Shown here piece by piece: positions 26,717-35,553 of a stretch of DNA of 64,000 nt. Source of the DNA: Tardiphaga alba (GTDB taxonomy: Bacteria > Pseudomonadota > Alphaproteobacteria > Rhizobiales > Xanthobacteraceae). The stretch spans positions 5,039,001-5,103,000 of the forward strand of contig NZ_CP036498.1 of the NCBI RefSeq assembly GCF_018279705.1. The letters are read 5' to 3'. The notes beneath the pieces are model-generated. The model was not told the DNA's origin. It saw only the letters and a list, made by a program, of their open reading frames with translations, and did not search any database. Numbering within the stretch: position 1 is the first letter of the stretch; every line of letters begins with the position of its first letter. A program made the translations under genes and the position numbers.

Positions 26717-27091
26717 TCAGGATTTCGGCTTCGCGGCGTCCATGGCAGCGCGGCTGACGATCTGGCCCATTTCGCTCGCCTGCTCGGCCAGCGACTTCAT
26801 TTGAGACTGCACATATGCGCTGTGCAGCCGCATCACATCGGCAAGATCCTTCGCATGCAGCAACTGCTGGGCGTAATCGAGCGACGCTGCAACATTCTTT
26901 TCGGCAAAACCTATTGCCCGAGCACTGACATCCTTGGCGCCGGCGCGGACGGTCTCACTGCGGTCCTCAAGTGAAGACGCCGTCGTGTGTGCGCTGGCCA
27001 TGAACTTCTCGAAGGTCTGCCGGGCTTGATCGAAGCTGGCCTCGGCCATCGCACGCATTTCTTTCGGAAATTCGAACTTGTTGTCGGTCAT
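26717..27091 (-). CDS. Phasin-family protein (second copy)
   Basis: A 124-residue phasin starting at ATG 27091 after GGGAGAGGG. The phasin_2 helices are visible: FPKEMRAMAEASFDQARQTFEKFMASAHTTASSLEDRSETVRAGAKDVSARAIGFAEKNVAASLDYAQQLLHAKDLADVMRLHSAYVQSQMKSLAEQA. It is clearly a relative of the neighbouring phasin but with a shorter N-terminus and different tail, so an old duplication rather than a recent one. Confidence 0.9.
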   Translation of the reverse strand: MTDNKFEFPKEMRAMAEASFDQARQTFEKFMASAHTTASSLEDRSETVRAGAKDVSARAIGFAEKNVAASLDYAQQLLHAKDLADVMRLHSAYVQSQMKSLAEQASEMGQIVSRAAMDAAKPKS

Positions 27092-27444
27092 GTCCCTCTC
27101 CCTGGTCACGACGGGGCATCGCCGCCCCGCCTTCGTGCACCCGTTTGCAGCCTAGCCATGCTTGGCATCGCCGGTGTGACGCGGGATGCGCATGGGCCCG
27201 TCCATCGTGGACCTTTGACATGGTTTTGCAACATTCAACGCCGGCCTGCGGCGATTGGTTCGTCCCTGCGACGAACCATGCCCCGACAATTAACGTTATC
27301 GCCGCTTAGGTCTGTGTGCAGTGTCCGCAGCCGTGGACCTCGGCGTCCCCACGCGCGATACTAACGAAGTATTAAGCATGTCGCCGATTGCCCCGCAGAT
27401 CATACCGTTCAGACGAGGCGAACATTGAGCGACTCAGCCATGAA
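27092..27444. other. Gene-free stretch with a CtrA-like half-site pair
   Basis: About 350 bases between the second phasin and the PdhS-like kinase hold no coding frame I can support. CTAA-N7-TTAA at 27361-27375 is one mismatch from the TTAA-N7-TTAA core of CtrA sites. No terminator is evident. Confidence 0.4.
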
Positions 27445-30400
27445 ATGCCGATGAGTGATGCGATTTATCAGTTGCGGGGTGTAGGGGATGCGCGGCTCGC
27501 CGCGTATGCGACCGGCATCCAGCCAGCATGGCTGTGGTCGCTCGACGGCACGCGCGTGCTGTGGGCCAATCCCGTCGGCACCCGGATTTTCGGCGCGCGC
27601 AACGCTGCTGACCTGTTTGCAAAGCCATTCGGCCCGGCCGATCCGCATCGTCGGCAGATGTCACAACTGGCAACGCGGATGCCTGTGTCCGGCGCGACGC
27701 GGTTGGAGCGGCTGCGCGGCTTCGGTGCCCCCCTTGGCGGCCTGATGACCTGCGCCTGCACCCGGCTGGACTTCGATGACGGCAGTGCTGGCATCTTGAT
27801 CGTGGCGGCCGAGACACCCGGCGGCCGCGGAATGCCGCTGGTGGAACGGCTGCAAAATCTGGTCGAAGGCATCGACACCCCGATCGCCGCTTTTGCGCGC
27901 GATGGCCTGTTCGTCGGCGCCAGCGAGACCGCCCGTGCTTTGCTCGGCTTCCGTAATCTCGCCGATGCCGGACTCGACCAGGCGCGCGACCATGCCTTGA
28001 AGGATGGCCGAGCCGAGACGCCGATCGGCTTCGGCCGCATGGTCCTGCAGCGCGTCGGCAGCGGCTCGGATATCGGCCTCGTCGCGCTGATCGCACCGGG
28101 CGCCGTGCATCCCGCACCCGAGGAAGAAACGCTGGGCGCGGACATATCGGTTGCCGAAGCACAAGAGGCCACGCCTGTCGCGCCGGCATTGCCGACGGAT
28201 GTGATCGATGTCGATCCGGATCTCGCGGACTGGGGACAGGCTGAAGCTGCTTTGATGGAGCCATCGGCCCCTGTCGTGGAAACCGCGCCAGCCGAGCCCG
28301 TCGTCAGCGAGCCGCCTGCACCGACAGGACTGCCCGCAACGCCGCAGAGCCTCGTCGATCTTCCGACAGAACCACTGCCGTCGCTTGAACCGCGCGCGAT
28401 CCCGCTGCGCTTTGTCTGGCAGCTCGATGCCGACGATACGTTCACGCTGACATCGGATGAGTTCAAGCGCCTGATCGGCCCGCATGCATCTGCCATGTCG
28501 GACCGCAAATGGAGCGACATCTCCGCTGAGTTTGCGCTCGATCCCGATCATCATTTCGCACAGGCGCTCGCGACCCGGCAGACCTGGAGCAATGTCACGC
28601 TTTTGTGGCCGGTGGACGATGGCGGCCGTCTGGCCGTCGAGATGGCGGCACTGCCGCTGTTCGACCGCGCGCAGAATTTCACCGGCTATCGCGGCTTCGG
28701 CATCTGCCGCGATATCGACGGCATGAATCGTCTGATCGAACAGCGCCACCATGAGGCGCCGGACGATCCGCCGCCGCGACCGCTGTCGGCGGATATCGTG
28801 CAGGCAGGCCCTGTCGATGACCCCGTCGAAGCCCCGATCACACCGCCCGACAGCAATATCTCTGAACCGACACCGCCCGACACGACGCTCACCAACCAAC
28901 CGGACTTGCCCGTGCAGCCACCCGAGAATGTCGTTCACCTGCGGCCCAGCGATCCGAAATCGCCGGCGCTGACCCCGGTCGAGAACAGCGCGTTCAACGA
29001 GCTTGCGCGCCGGCTGTCCGCACGTCTGGAATCCGAGACTGTCCTGATTGCGACGCCGCCTGATGAAGTGCCAGCGATCGATGCAGGCGAACAAGACCAG
29101 CAAGACCCGCCGGCCACTTGGCTTGCTTCGCCGCCGTCGGCCCCGCGTGGCGAGATGCTGCGCGACCGCATGCTGCTGGATCTGATGCCGGTGGGCGTCA
29201 TGATCTATCGGCTCGACCGGCTGCTCTATGCCAATCCCGCATTTCTCGCGCGCCTGAACTATCCGACGCTGACAGCACTGGAAGATGCCGGCGGTCTCGA
29301 CATGCTGCAGGTCGAGGCCGACGTGTCGGCTGCATCGAGTGCGTCCGATGGCGGCACGACGGTGACGATCGCCGCCAATGACAAATCCGGCGAAGGCGCC
29401 CTGCACGCGCCGGCTTCAGCCCGCATGTTCTCGATCACGTGGGACAATGAGCCCGCGCATGTGCTGATTTTCTCGACGACGCAGGCCGAGGCAGCGGGCA
29501 CGGCATCCGCCGTTGCACCTGCACCGGAGCCCGTGACGGAGCCCGTTTCAGAAGCCGGCCATGTCGATGCCGAAGATCTGGCGGCCATCCTCGACACCAT
29601 GGCCGAAGGCGTCGTGATGTTCGACGCCGAAGGCAATATCAATTCGTGCAACCGCAGCGCTGAAGCCTTGTTCGGCTATGATGGCGAGCAACTGACCCAG
29701 CGCAATGTGGTCGATGTGTTCGCGCATGAGAGCCGCCGCATTGTCAGCGACTATCTCGACAGCGTGAAGCAGGCGAGCGCCAACAGCCTGCTCGACCATG
29801 GGCGCGAAGCGCTCGGCCAGGTGCGCACCGGTGGGTTGGTGTCGCTGTCCATGATCATGGGCCGTACCCGCGCCGACGGTCCGAACTTCTTCGCCGTGTT
29901 CCGCGACCTCAGCCAGACCAAGAAGACCGAATCCGAACTGCTCAATGCACGCCGGCAAGCTGATCGCTCGGCCACTGCCAAGGCCGATGTCCTTGCGCGC
30001 ATCAGCCACGAGGTTCGAACGCCACTGAACGCCATTATCGGCTTTGCCGATGTGATGATCGATCAGCGCTTCGGCCCGCTCGGCAATGAGCGCTATGGCG
30101 AATATCTGCGCGACATCCGCAGCTCCGGCGAGCGCGTGATCGCCATCGTCAACGACCTGCTCGATCTCTCGCGGATCGAAACCGGCAAGATCGACCTCGC
30201 TTTCAGCTCGCAGAATCTCAACGAGATGGTGGAGCAATGCGTCGCCGTGATGCAGCCTCAGGCCAATCGCGGCCGCATCATCATCCGCACATCGCTCGCG
30301 CATCTGCTGCCGACCGTCGTGGCCGATGCGCGCGCGCTGCGGCAGATCACACTCAATCTGATCGGCAATTCGATCCATCTCGCCAATGCCGGCGGACAGG

Positions 30401-30675
30401 TCATCGTGTCCACGGCACTGTCGGATCTCGGTGAAGTCGTCCTGCGCGTGCGCGATACCGGCCACGGCCTCAACGAAAATGAAGTGGCCGCCGCGCTGGA
30501 GCCGTTCCGCAGTTCCGGCCCGAGCGATACCGAAAGCGCCGGCGTCAGCCTGTCGCTGACCAAGGCGCTGGTGGAAGCCAACCACGCGCGCTTTCAGATC
30601 AAGAGCGCACCGAGCTCCGGCACGCTGATCGAAGTGGCGTTCTCGAATGCGGTCAATTCGGCGCTGAAGGCCTAG
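27445..30675 (+). CDS. PdhS/PleC-type PAS sensor histidine kinase, no membrane segment
   Basis: About 1076 residues from ATG 27445 (an in-frame TTG at 27388 is possible; neither has a good Shine-Dalgarno). A long N-terminal part holds weak PAS-like segments and a Pro/Ala/Glu-rich linker. A clear PAS domain (about 710-830, ILDTMAEGVVMFDAEGNINSCNRSAEALFGY) precedes the kinase core. The H-box SHEVRTPLNAIIGFADVM with FGPLGNERYGEYLRDIRSSG (His near 855) is the type found in PleC, DivJ and Brucella PdhS, which act on DivK. The ATPase domain has the N-box and DTGHGLNENE, but the usual GTGLGL lid reads SAGVSLSL, so kinase activity is open to doubt. Its 3' end overlaps nnrS. Confidence 0.82.
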   Translation: MPMSDAIYQLRGVGDARLAAYATGIQPAWLWSLDGTRVLWANPVGTRIFGARNAADLFAKPFGPADPHRRQMSQLATRMPVSGATRLERLRGFGAPLGGLMTCACTRLDFDDGSAGILIVAAETPGGRGMPLVERLQNLVEGIDTPIAAFARDGLFVGASETARALLGFRNLADAGLDQARDHALKDGRAETPIGFGRMVLQRVGSGSDIGLVALIAPGAVHPAPEEETLGADISVAEAQEATPVAPALPTDVIDVDPDLADWGQAEAALMEPSAPVVETAPAEPVVSEPPAPTGLPATPQSLVDLPTEPLPSLEPRAIPLRFVWQLDADDTFTLTSDEFKRLIGPHASAMSDRKWSDISAEFALDPDHHFAQALATRQTWSNVTLLWPVDDGGRLAVEMAALPLFDRAQNFTGYRGFGICRDIDGMNRLIEQRHHEAPDDPPPRPLSADIVQAGPVDDPVEAPITPPDSNISEPTPPDTTLTNQPDLPVQPPENVVHLRPSDPKSPALTPVENSAFNELARRLSARLESETVLIATPPDEVPAIDAGEQDQQDPPATWLASPPSAPRGEMLRDRMLLDLMPVGVMIYRLDRLLYANPAFLARLNYPTLTALEDAGGLDMLQVEADVSAASSASDGGTTVTIAANDKSGEGALHAPASARMFSITWDNEPAHVLIFSTTQAEAAGTASAVAPAPEPVTEPVSEAGHVDAEDLAAILDTMAEGVVMFDAEGNINSCNRSAEALFGYDGEQLTQRNVVDVFAHESRRIVSDYLDSVKQASANSLLDHGREALGQVRTGGLVSLSMIMGRTRADGPNFFAVFRDLSQTKKTESELLNARRQADRSATAKADVLARISHEVRTPLNAIIGFADVMIDQRFGPLGNERYGEYLRDIRSSGERVIAIVNDLLDLSRIETGKIDLAFSSQNLNEMVEQCVAVMQPQANRGRIIIRTSLAHLLPTVVADARALRQITLNLIGNSIHLANAGGQVIVSTALSDLGEVVLRVRDTGHGLNENEVAAALEPFRSSGPSDTESAGVSLSLTKALVEANHARFQIKSAPSSGTLIEVAFSNAVNSALKA

Positions 30676-31870
30676 CTGTCGCGACCACGCGTTCGCCGCG
30701 TGTCTTACGATAGCCGATCAGCAGCGGCGCATAGGCAATTGCGAAGCCGATAAATGCCAGTGCCCAGGCCAATGCCGCCGTATGCAGCAGCGGCAGCATG
30801 TGGTCCGGCACCAGTGCTGCACAGACCCGCGCAAGCGCCGCCACGATGATCGCGACATAGATCGCCAATGTGCCGCGCGAGGCATGCAGCGCCTGGCCGG
30901 TATGGCCGAGCGACGCGCGGCTCATCACCGCAAGCGTCATGACCCCGGCGGCACCGCCCATCCATGCATGCAGGCCGGCACTGGGCGTCGTAAGGTTGGA
31001 CCAGGATGCCGCGGTCAACAGAAACCCGGCGGGCACAAAAGCATAGCCAATGTGAAGGATCAGCAGCAGCCCTTCGCGGGTCGTCCGATCGCCAGCCCAA
31101 CGGGCCAGCCGCACGATATGCAACACGCCCACGATCGCGAGAAACCCCGCCGTCACTGCACCTGCGGGATCGGCGATCCACAGCAACAATGCTGCTGCGC
31201 TGAGCACGATCACCATCTTGTCAAAGCGCGCGAACGGCACCGGCAGGCGTCCGGGATTTTCCCGCACCAGCCAGTTCCGCGTGAAGCTCGGAATGACGCG
31301 GCCTCCGATCAGCGAGATCAGCAGCACCACCACGGCAACGCCGATGCGGATGCTGATATCAGCCATCACGACATGCCGCGCTTCGAGATGAAACGCGATA
31401 TCTCCGAACAGCAGGCAGCCGACGATGCCGACGACCGGGAGGTTGCGCCAGTTCTTGCCAGCCGCGATTTCGCGTGCCGCAGCAATCACGACCAGCAACA
31501 GGAAGCTCGCGTCCACCAGCATGGCGGCAAGCCAGCCGATATGCGCGGAGAAGGTGACAGCGACGCGTCCAGCGATCCACAGCAGCACGAGGCCCAGCAA
31601 CGGGAGGCCGCGAATTGGCAGCCGCCCGGTCCAGTTCGGAATGGCGGTGAACAGGAAACCTGTCACCACCGCCGACAAATAGCCGTAGAGCATTTCGTGG
31701 ATGTGCCAGTCCCGCGGCACGAAGCTTGATGCGATCGCGAGCCGGCCGTGAAAGGCCGGTATCCATACCAGTACAGAGAGACCCGCATAAAACGCACCGA
31801 GCAGGAAGAACGGGCGAAATCCTGCTGAGAATAGCGGTGCCTCGGCAATGGCACGGAGACGCGAAGGCAT
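30653..31870 (-). CDS. nnrS: NnrS-family haem/copper membrane protein
   Basis: A polytopic protein of about 405 residues with some 12 hydrophobic segments. NnrS proteins are haem- and copper-containing membrane proteins linked to nitric oxide tolerance and denitrification. Family residues are visible: SAGFRPFFLLGAFYAG, DWHIHEMLYGYLSAVVTGFLFTAIPNWTGR, GGRVIPSFTRNWL, and LHAWMGGAAGVMTLAVMSRASLGHTG. ATG 31870 has GGAGG 5 bases upstream. It lies 21 bases after pseudoazurin, probably in one transcript, and its stop overlaps the PdhS-like gene tail by 23 bases. Confidence 0.92.
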   Translation of the reverse strand: MPSRLRAIAEAPLFSAGFRPFFLLGAFYAGLSVLVWIPAFHGRLAIASSFVPRDWHIHEMLYGYLSAVVTGFLFTAIPNWTGRLPIRGLPLLGLVLLWIAGRVAVTFSAHIGWLAAMLVDASFLLLVVIAAAREIAAGKNWRNLPVVGIVGCLLFGDIAFHLEARHVVMADISIRIGVAVVVLLISLIGGRVIPSFTRNWLVRENPGRLPVPFARFDKMVIVLSAAALLLWIADPAGAVTAGFLAIVGVLHIVRLARWAGDRTTREGLLLILHIGYAFVPAGFLLTAASWSNLTTPSAGLHAWMGGAAGVMTLAVMSRASLGHTGQALHASRGTLAIYVAIIVAALARVCAALVPDHMLPLLHTAALAWALAFIGFAIAYAPLLIGYRKTRGERVVATARPSAPN

Positions 31871-31891
31871 CATCACCTCCTCATATGTCAG

Positions 31892-32335
31892 CTACTTTGC
31901 AGCAGCTTTCTCGAACAGCGCGGCGAAAGCTGGTTTGGCTTTGCCGGGATGCGAAACGGCTTTGGCTTCATCGACATTTGCAGGCGTGCCGACCACGACC
32001 AGCGCCACCATGCCCATGCCATAATGCGGCATGCACTTCACGCCATAAACGCCGGGCTTATCGAAGGTGACCGCGACATCCTGGTTCATCTTGCCTGCAA
32101 ACGGGGTTGCATCCGCGGGCATCATGCCTTTGATGGACTCAGCCATGTGGGTCTTGTCGGTCGCAACGAATTTTACGGTGTCGCCGGGCTGCACTTTGAC
32201 CAGTGCCGGCTCGAACACCATCGCGGTGCCGTCGGCTCCCTTGTTGAGCATCTTGATCTCGACCTCGGCGGCCTGGGCGGCGCCAGCGAGCGACAATAGG
32301 ACAGCGGCGGTTGCAAGCATGACAGCCTTGCGCAT
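31892..32335 (-). CDS. Pseudoazurin (periplasmic blue copper protein)
   Basis: Carries electrons in the periplasm, typically to nitrite reductase. The 147 residues start at ATG 32335, with GGAG 7 bases upstream. A signal peptide (MRKAVMLATAAVLLSLAGAAQA) precedes the cupredoxin. The four type 1 copper ligands have exact pseudoazurin spacing: His63 (DKTHMAES), Cys101, His104 and Met109 (KCMPHYGMGM). It is the first gene before nnrS and is divergent from a Crp/Fnr regulator across an FNR/NnrR-type box. Confidence 0.94.
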   Translation of the reverse strand: MRKAVMLATAAVLLSLAGAAQAAEVEIKMLNKGADGTAMVFEPALVKVQPGDTVKFVATDKTHMAESIKGMMPADATPFAGKMNQDVAVTFDKPGVYGVKCMPHYGMGMVALVVVGTPANVDEAKAVSHPGKAKPAFAALFEKAAAK

Positions 32336-32429
32336 GGACATTCTCCGTCAGTTTCCCCGCCAATTGCGCGGGATGTCGGAAAATAGGCCGGGGTTACCGC
32401 AGCGACATTGCTCTAGCGCAAACTTCCCC

Positions 32430-32443
32430 TTGATCGCGGTCAA
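32430..32443. promoter_or_regulatory. FNR/FixK/NnrR-type binding box
   Basis: TTGATCGCGGTCAA matches the TTGAY-N4-RTCAA consensus of FNR, FixK, NnrR and Dnr proteins. It sits 95 bases before pseudoazurin and 43 bases before the divergent Crp/Fnr gene. Confidence 0.78.
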
Positions 32444-32485
32444 CAGGCACTGTCTAGAAAGGCAGAGCAGGAGCTTACAAAACGC

Positions 32486-33193
32486 ATGACGATCGACAGT
32501 TCACTGGTTGCGCATCTGCCCTTGTTCGCGGGTCTCGACATAGCCACCTGCGAGACCATCCTGCGGGACGCGCATTCGCTTCATGTCACCAAGAACAAGG
32601 CGGTGTTCGAGCAAGGCGAAGAGGTGCATTCCTTTTATCTGCTCCTGCACGGCCATATCCGCGCCGCCAAGATGACCCCGGCTGGCGAACAGGTCATCGT
32701 TCGCTACGTCTCGGCTGGTGAGATCTTCGGTGTCGCCCAGGCGATCGGCCTCGCCACCTACCCGGCGACAGCCATCGCGGTCGAAGACAGCGTGATCCTG
32801 GCATGGCCGGTCGCTGCATGGGCCCGGCTGACCGCGGAATTTCCGACGCTTGCCGCGAATACGCTGAAGACCGTCGGCGGCCGGCTGCAGGAGGCGCATA
32901 GCCGCGTCGTTGAAATGTCCACCGAACAGGTCGAACAGCGCGTGGCCCATGCGCTGCTGCGGCTCGCCGATCAATCCGGCCGCAAAAGCGATGAAGGCAC
33001 GGCCATCGATTTCCCGCTCAGCCGGCAGGACATCGCAGAAATGACCGGTGCCACGATTTTCACCGTCAGCCGCACCCTGAGCAGCTGGGAGCAGCGTGGC
33101 CTGATCACCAGCAGTCGACAGCGTGTGGTGCTGCGCGATCCCGTGGCGCTGCGCATTTTGGCGGACACCGTGCCGGACGATAAGGACGCGTGA
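32486..33193 (+). CDS. Crp/Fnr-family transcriptional regulator (NnrR/Dnr-like)
   Basis: A 235-residue regulator with a cyclic-nucleotide-binding-like domain (HLPLFAGLDIATCETILRDAHSLHV to GEIFGVAQAIGLATYPATAIAVED) and a C-terminal winged helix with LSRQDIAEMTGATIFTVSRTLSSWEQRGLI. The recognition helix keeps the E-xx-S-R spacing (TGATIFTVSR) used for TTGAT sites. It has a single N-terminal cysteine, so no FNR-type 4Fe-4S cluster. With pseudoazurin and nnrS beside it, a nitric-oxide-responsive NnrR/Dnr-like role is likely but inferred. Confidence 0.88.
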   Translation: MTIDSSLVAHLPLFAGLDIATCETILRDAHSLHVTKNKAVFEQGEEVHSFYLLLHGHIRAAKMTPAGEQVIVRYVSAGEIFGVAQAIGLATYPATAIAVEDSVILAWPVAAWARLTAEFPTLAANTLKTVGGRLQEAHSRVVEMSTEQVEQRVAHALLRLADQSGRKSDEGTAIDFPLSRQDIAEMTGATIFTVSRTLSSWEQRGLITSSRQRVVLRDPVALRILADTVPDDKDA

Positions 33194-33203
33194 TCTACAG
33201 GCG

Positions 33204-34538
33204 TCACGCTGCCTTCGGCGATAGAGCCGCAACGTCCCCCTGATCCAGCCGGATGGCGACCTGCCCGGACACACCACGCACACCCGGCCGGTTTGCAATC
33301 GTCAACGTGAAACCGCTGCGGTCCGCGGCGCTTTTCGCGATTGCCAGACCAAGCCCGGTGCCATCGATATCCACTGGGGCTGCACGGAAGAAACGGTCAT
33401 AGAGATGCGGGATCGCGCTTTCCGGAATGCCGCATCCGGTATCGAGCACCTCGATGACCAGACTATCATCGAGCCGCCGCGTGCCGACGCTGACAGAGCC
33501 TCCCTCGCGGGTATAGCGCACGGCATTGTCGATCAGGTTGGACACGATCAGGCGAAGATCGTCGGCACGGACATGAAGCGCACAATCCGGCTGCGACTGG
33601 ACCGTCAGCGTGACGCCCTTGGCTTCCGCGACAGGCGCGAAGCCGGCCGCGATCAGACTGATCAGCGCCTGCGCGTCCACCACTTCGGCTTCGCTTTCGA
33701 TCGAGGCATCGGCGCGCACCAGCGTCATCAACTGATTGACGGAATAGGACGCACGACGGATGCCATCGAGCAGATCCTGCGCGGTCTCGCGCGACGGCCC
33801 GCTCAGTTCGCGCGCACGCAAATTGTCGATCTGGATCTGCAGGGCGGCAAGCGGCGTCCGCAATTCGTGGGCGGCATCGGACACAAAACGACGCTGTGTT
33901 TCCAGTGCCAGCTGATGGCGTTCGATCAGCGAGTTCATCGCCGTGATCAGCGGAACCACTTCCACAGGGATGCCGGTCAAGCCAAGCGCATCCTTCGCGT
34001 CCGCGCTGCGCGCACCAATTTCCGATGACAGATTACCCAGGCCGGACAGGACACGTTTGACAGCCCACCAGATGAGCAGCCAGGCAATCGGGATAGACAC
34101 GGCGAGCGGCACCGCGGCGCCTGCAGCCGCATAGGCGGCAACTTCCTCACGCGCGCTCCAGCGCTGCGACACCTGAATGGCGTGGCCAGCATCGCGTGAC
34201 CGGAACACACGCCAGCGTTCACCGCCGGCCGTAACATCGGAATAGCCCAACTCCGGCTGCAACGGGATATCGACGACGGGACCGGAGCGATGTAGCGGCT
34301 GCTGCGCTTCATTCCAGATTTGGATGACGAGCTGATCTTCGAGTTCGGCATCGATCCGTGGCTCGATGTCCTGCCGGAACACCATGCCTGCCGTCATGGC
34401 CACTTCATGCAGCGCATTGTCCTGAAAGCTGTTCACCTCGTATTTGACAAAATAATACGACGTGACCGCAGCCGCGACGCCGACGAAGATGAGCAGACCC
34501 GTGACGTATCCCATCACGGTCTTTCGCAATGAGGTCAT
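33204..34538 (-). CDS. Sensor histidine kinase (QseC/TctE-like)
   Basis: A 444-residue membrane kinase. Two membrane segments (about 8-30 and 138-160) flank a periplasmic sensor of about 105 residues. A HAMP-like linker leads to the H-box RRFVSDAAHELRTPLAALQIQ, the N-box LIVSNLIDNAVRYTREGG, DTGCGIPESA and GTGLGLAIAK, all intact. Its start overlaps the response regulator stop by 4 bases (ATGA), so they are one operon. The signal is unknown; the adjacent TonB receptor suggests a metal or surface cue. Confidence 0.93.
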   Translation of the reverse strand: MTSLRKTVMGYVTGLLIFVGVAAAVTSYYFVKYEVNSFQDNALHEVAMTAGMVFRQDIEPRIDAELEDQLVIQIWNEAQQPLHRSGPVVDIPLQPELGYSDVTAGGERWRVFRSRDAGHAIQVSQRWSAREEVAAYAAAGAAVPLAVSIPIAWLLIWWAVKRVLSGLGNLSSEIGARSADAKDALGLTGIPVEVVPLITAMNSLIERHQLALETQRRFVSDAAHELRTPLAALQIQIDNLRARELSGPSRETAQDLLDGIRRASYSVNQLMTLVRADASIESEAEVVDAQALISLIAAGFAPVAEAKGVTLTVQSQPDCALHVRADDLRLIVSNLIDNAVRYTREGGSVSVGTRRLDDSLVIEVLDTGCGIPESAIPHLYDRFFRAAPVDIDGTGLGLAIAKSAADRSGFTLTIANRPGVRGVSGQVAIRLDQGDVAALSPKAA

Positions 34539-35200
34539 TGTCCCTCCTTCGTGACCATCCAGCCCGCGCCGCGCACGTTCCGCACGATGTCCTTGCCGAA
34601 TTTCTTGCGCAGGCCGTGGATCAGCACATCGACCGCATTGCTCTGCACTTCCTCGCCCCAGCCATAGATCCGGCTTTCGATCTGGCTGCGCGACAGGATC
34701 TGCCCCGGTCGCTCCATCAATGCATTAAGGACGGCAAACTCGCGCACCGACAACAGGTGCCTGACCTCACGGAACGTTGCCACCTGCGTCGATGGATCGA
34801 GCGTGATGTTGCCGGCCGTCATCAATTGTTGCGCGCGGCCGTTGGTCCGACGAATGACGGCACGCATCCGCGCCAGCAGCACCGGCAATTCAAACGGCTT
34901 TACGATGTAATCGTCGGCACCGAGATCGAGGCCGGCCACCATGTCGGATACGCCGTCCCGTGCGGTGATGATCAGCGCGGGCGTCATCAATCCCGATGCC
35001 CGCTTGGCCTTGAGGACGTCGAGGCCGGACATCTTCGGCAAGCCGATGTCGATCAGCGCCATGGCATATTCGGAGCGATCCAGCGCCGCGAATCCATCCA
35101 CGCCATTGCGTGTCCAGTCCACGGTCATGCCGTTCTCGCTCAGGCCCCGAACCAGCGCCTTGCCGAGCATGGCATCGTCTTCAATCAAAAGAACCCGCAT
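34535..35200 (-). CDS. OmpR/PhoB-family response regulator
   Basis: A 221-residue regulator from ATG 35200 (MRVLLIEDDAMLG). The receiver domain has the acidic pair EDD, the phosphorylation Asp in ALIDIGLPKMSG, the Thr in LIITARDG and the Lys in DYIVKPFE. The winged helix carries REFAVLNALMERPGQILSRSQIESRIYG and AVDVLIHGLRKKFG, typical of the QseB/PmrA/TctD branch. It is cotranscribed with the kinase. Three 11-bp direct repeats lie 239 bases upstream, before the divergent receptor gene, and are a plausible binding array. Confidence 0.94.
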   Translation of the reverse strand: MRVLLIEDDAMLGKALVRGLSENGMTVDWTRNGVDGFAALDRSEYAMALIDIGLPKMSGLDVLKAKRASGLMTPALIITARDGVSDMVAGLDLGADDYIVKPFELPVLLARMRAVIRRTNGRAQQLMTAGNITLDPSTQVATFREVRHLLSVREFAVLNALMERPGQILSRSQIESRIYGWGEEVQSNAVDVLIHGLRKKFGKDIVRNVRGAGWMVTKEGQ

Positions 35201-35438
35201 GGTGGGAGAGCTTTGCCTCGGCAAATGAGGATGATCCAGGATGGAGTACGAACAACCGACAGCGACAATTCTCTCGCTGCTCATGGATGAGCGCTAAATG
35301 ATATGAACGCCGGCGCATGCCGGAAAATTCCCGTTCGGCTTGCGAATAGACCAATGTTTAGAGCGATTACAATCCAGGCTGCGCCGATTGCGACACCTGC
35401 GCAACAGCGCCGGGCATATCGGCTCGATCTCGAAGGAT

Positions 35439-35471
35439 TCTAATCTCGATCTAATTCGCCCCTAATTCTCC
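35439..35471 (+). promoter_or_regulatory. Three tandem 11-bp direct repeats before the TonB receptor
   Basis: TCTAATCTCGA, TCTAATTCGCC and CCTAATTCTCC follow each other without gap, giving CTAAT every 11 bases. That is the spacing used by OmpR/PhoB-family regulators. The array is 82 bases before the receptor ATG and on the far side of the response regulator gene. Confidence 0.6.
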
Positions 35472-35553
35472 GAACCGCAAATGCGTCCGCGTGTTTCCGG
35501 GGAGACGCGCGAGCAGTCGCCGTTCTGACGGCGCAAGAGAACTTAGGGGCGTT

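Noticed and set aside
35357..35373. Irr-box in front of the TonB receptor
   Set aside because: TTTAGAGCGATTACAAT matches only about 10 of 14 consensus positions, too weak to annotate.
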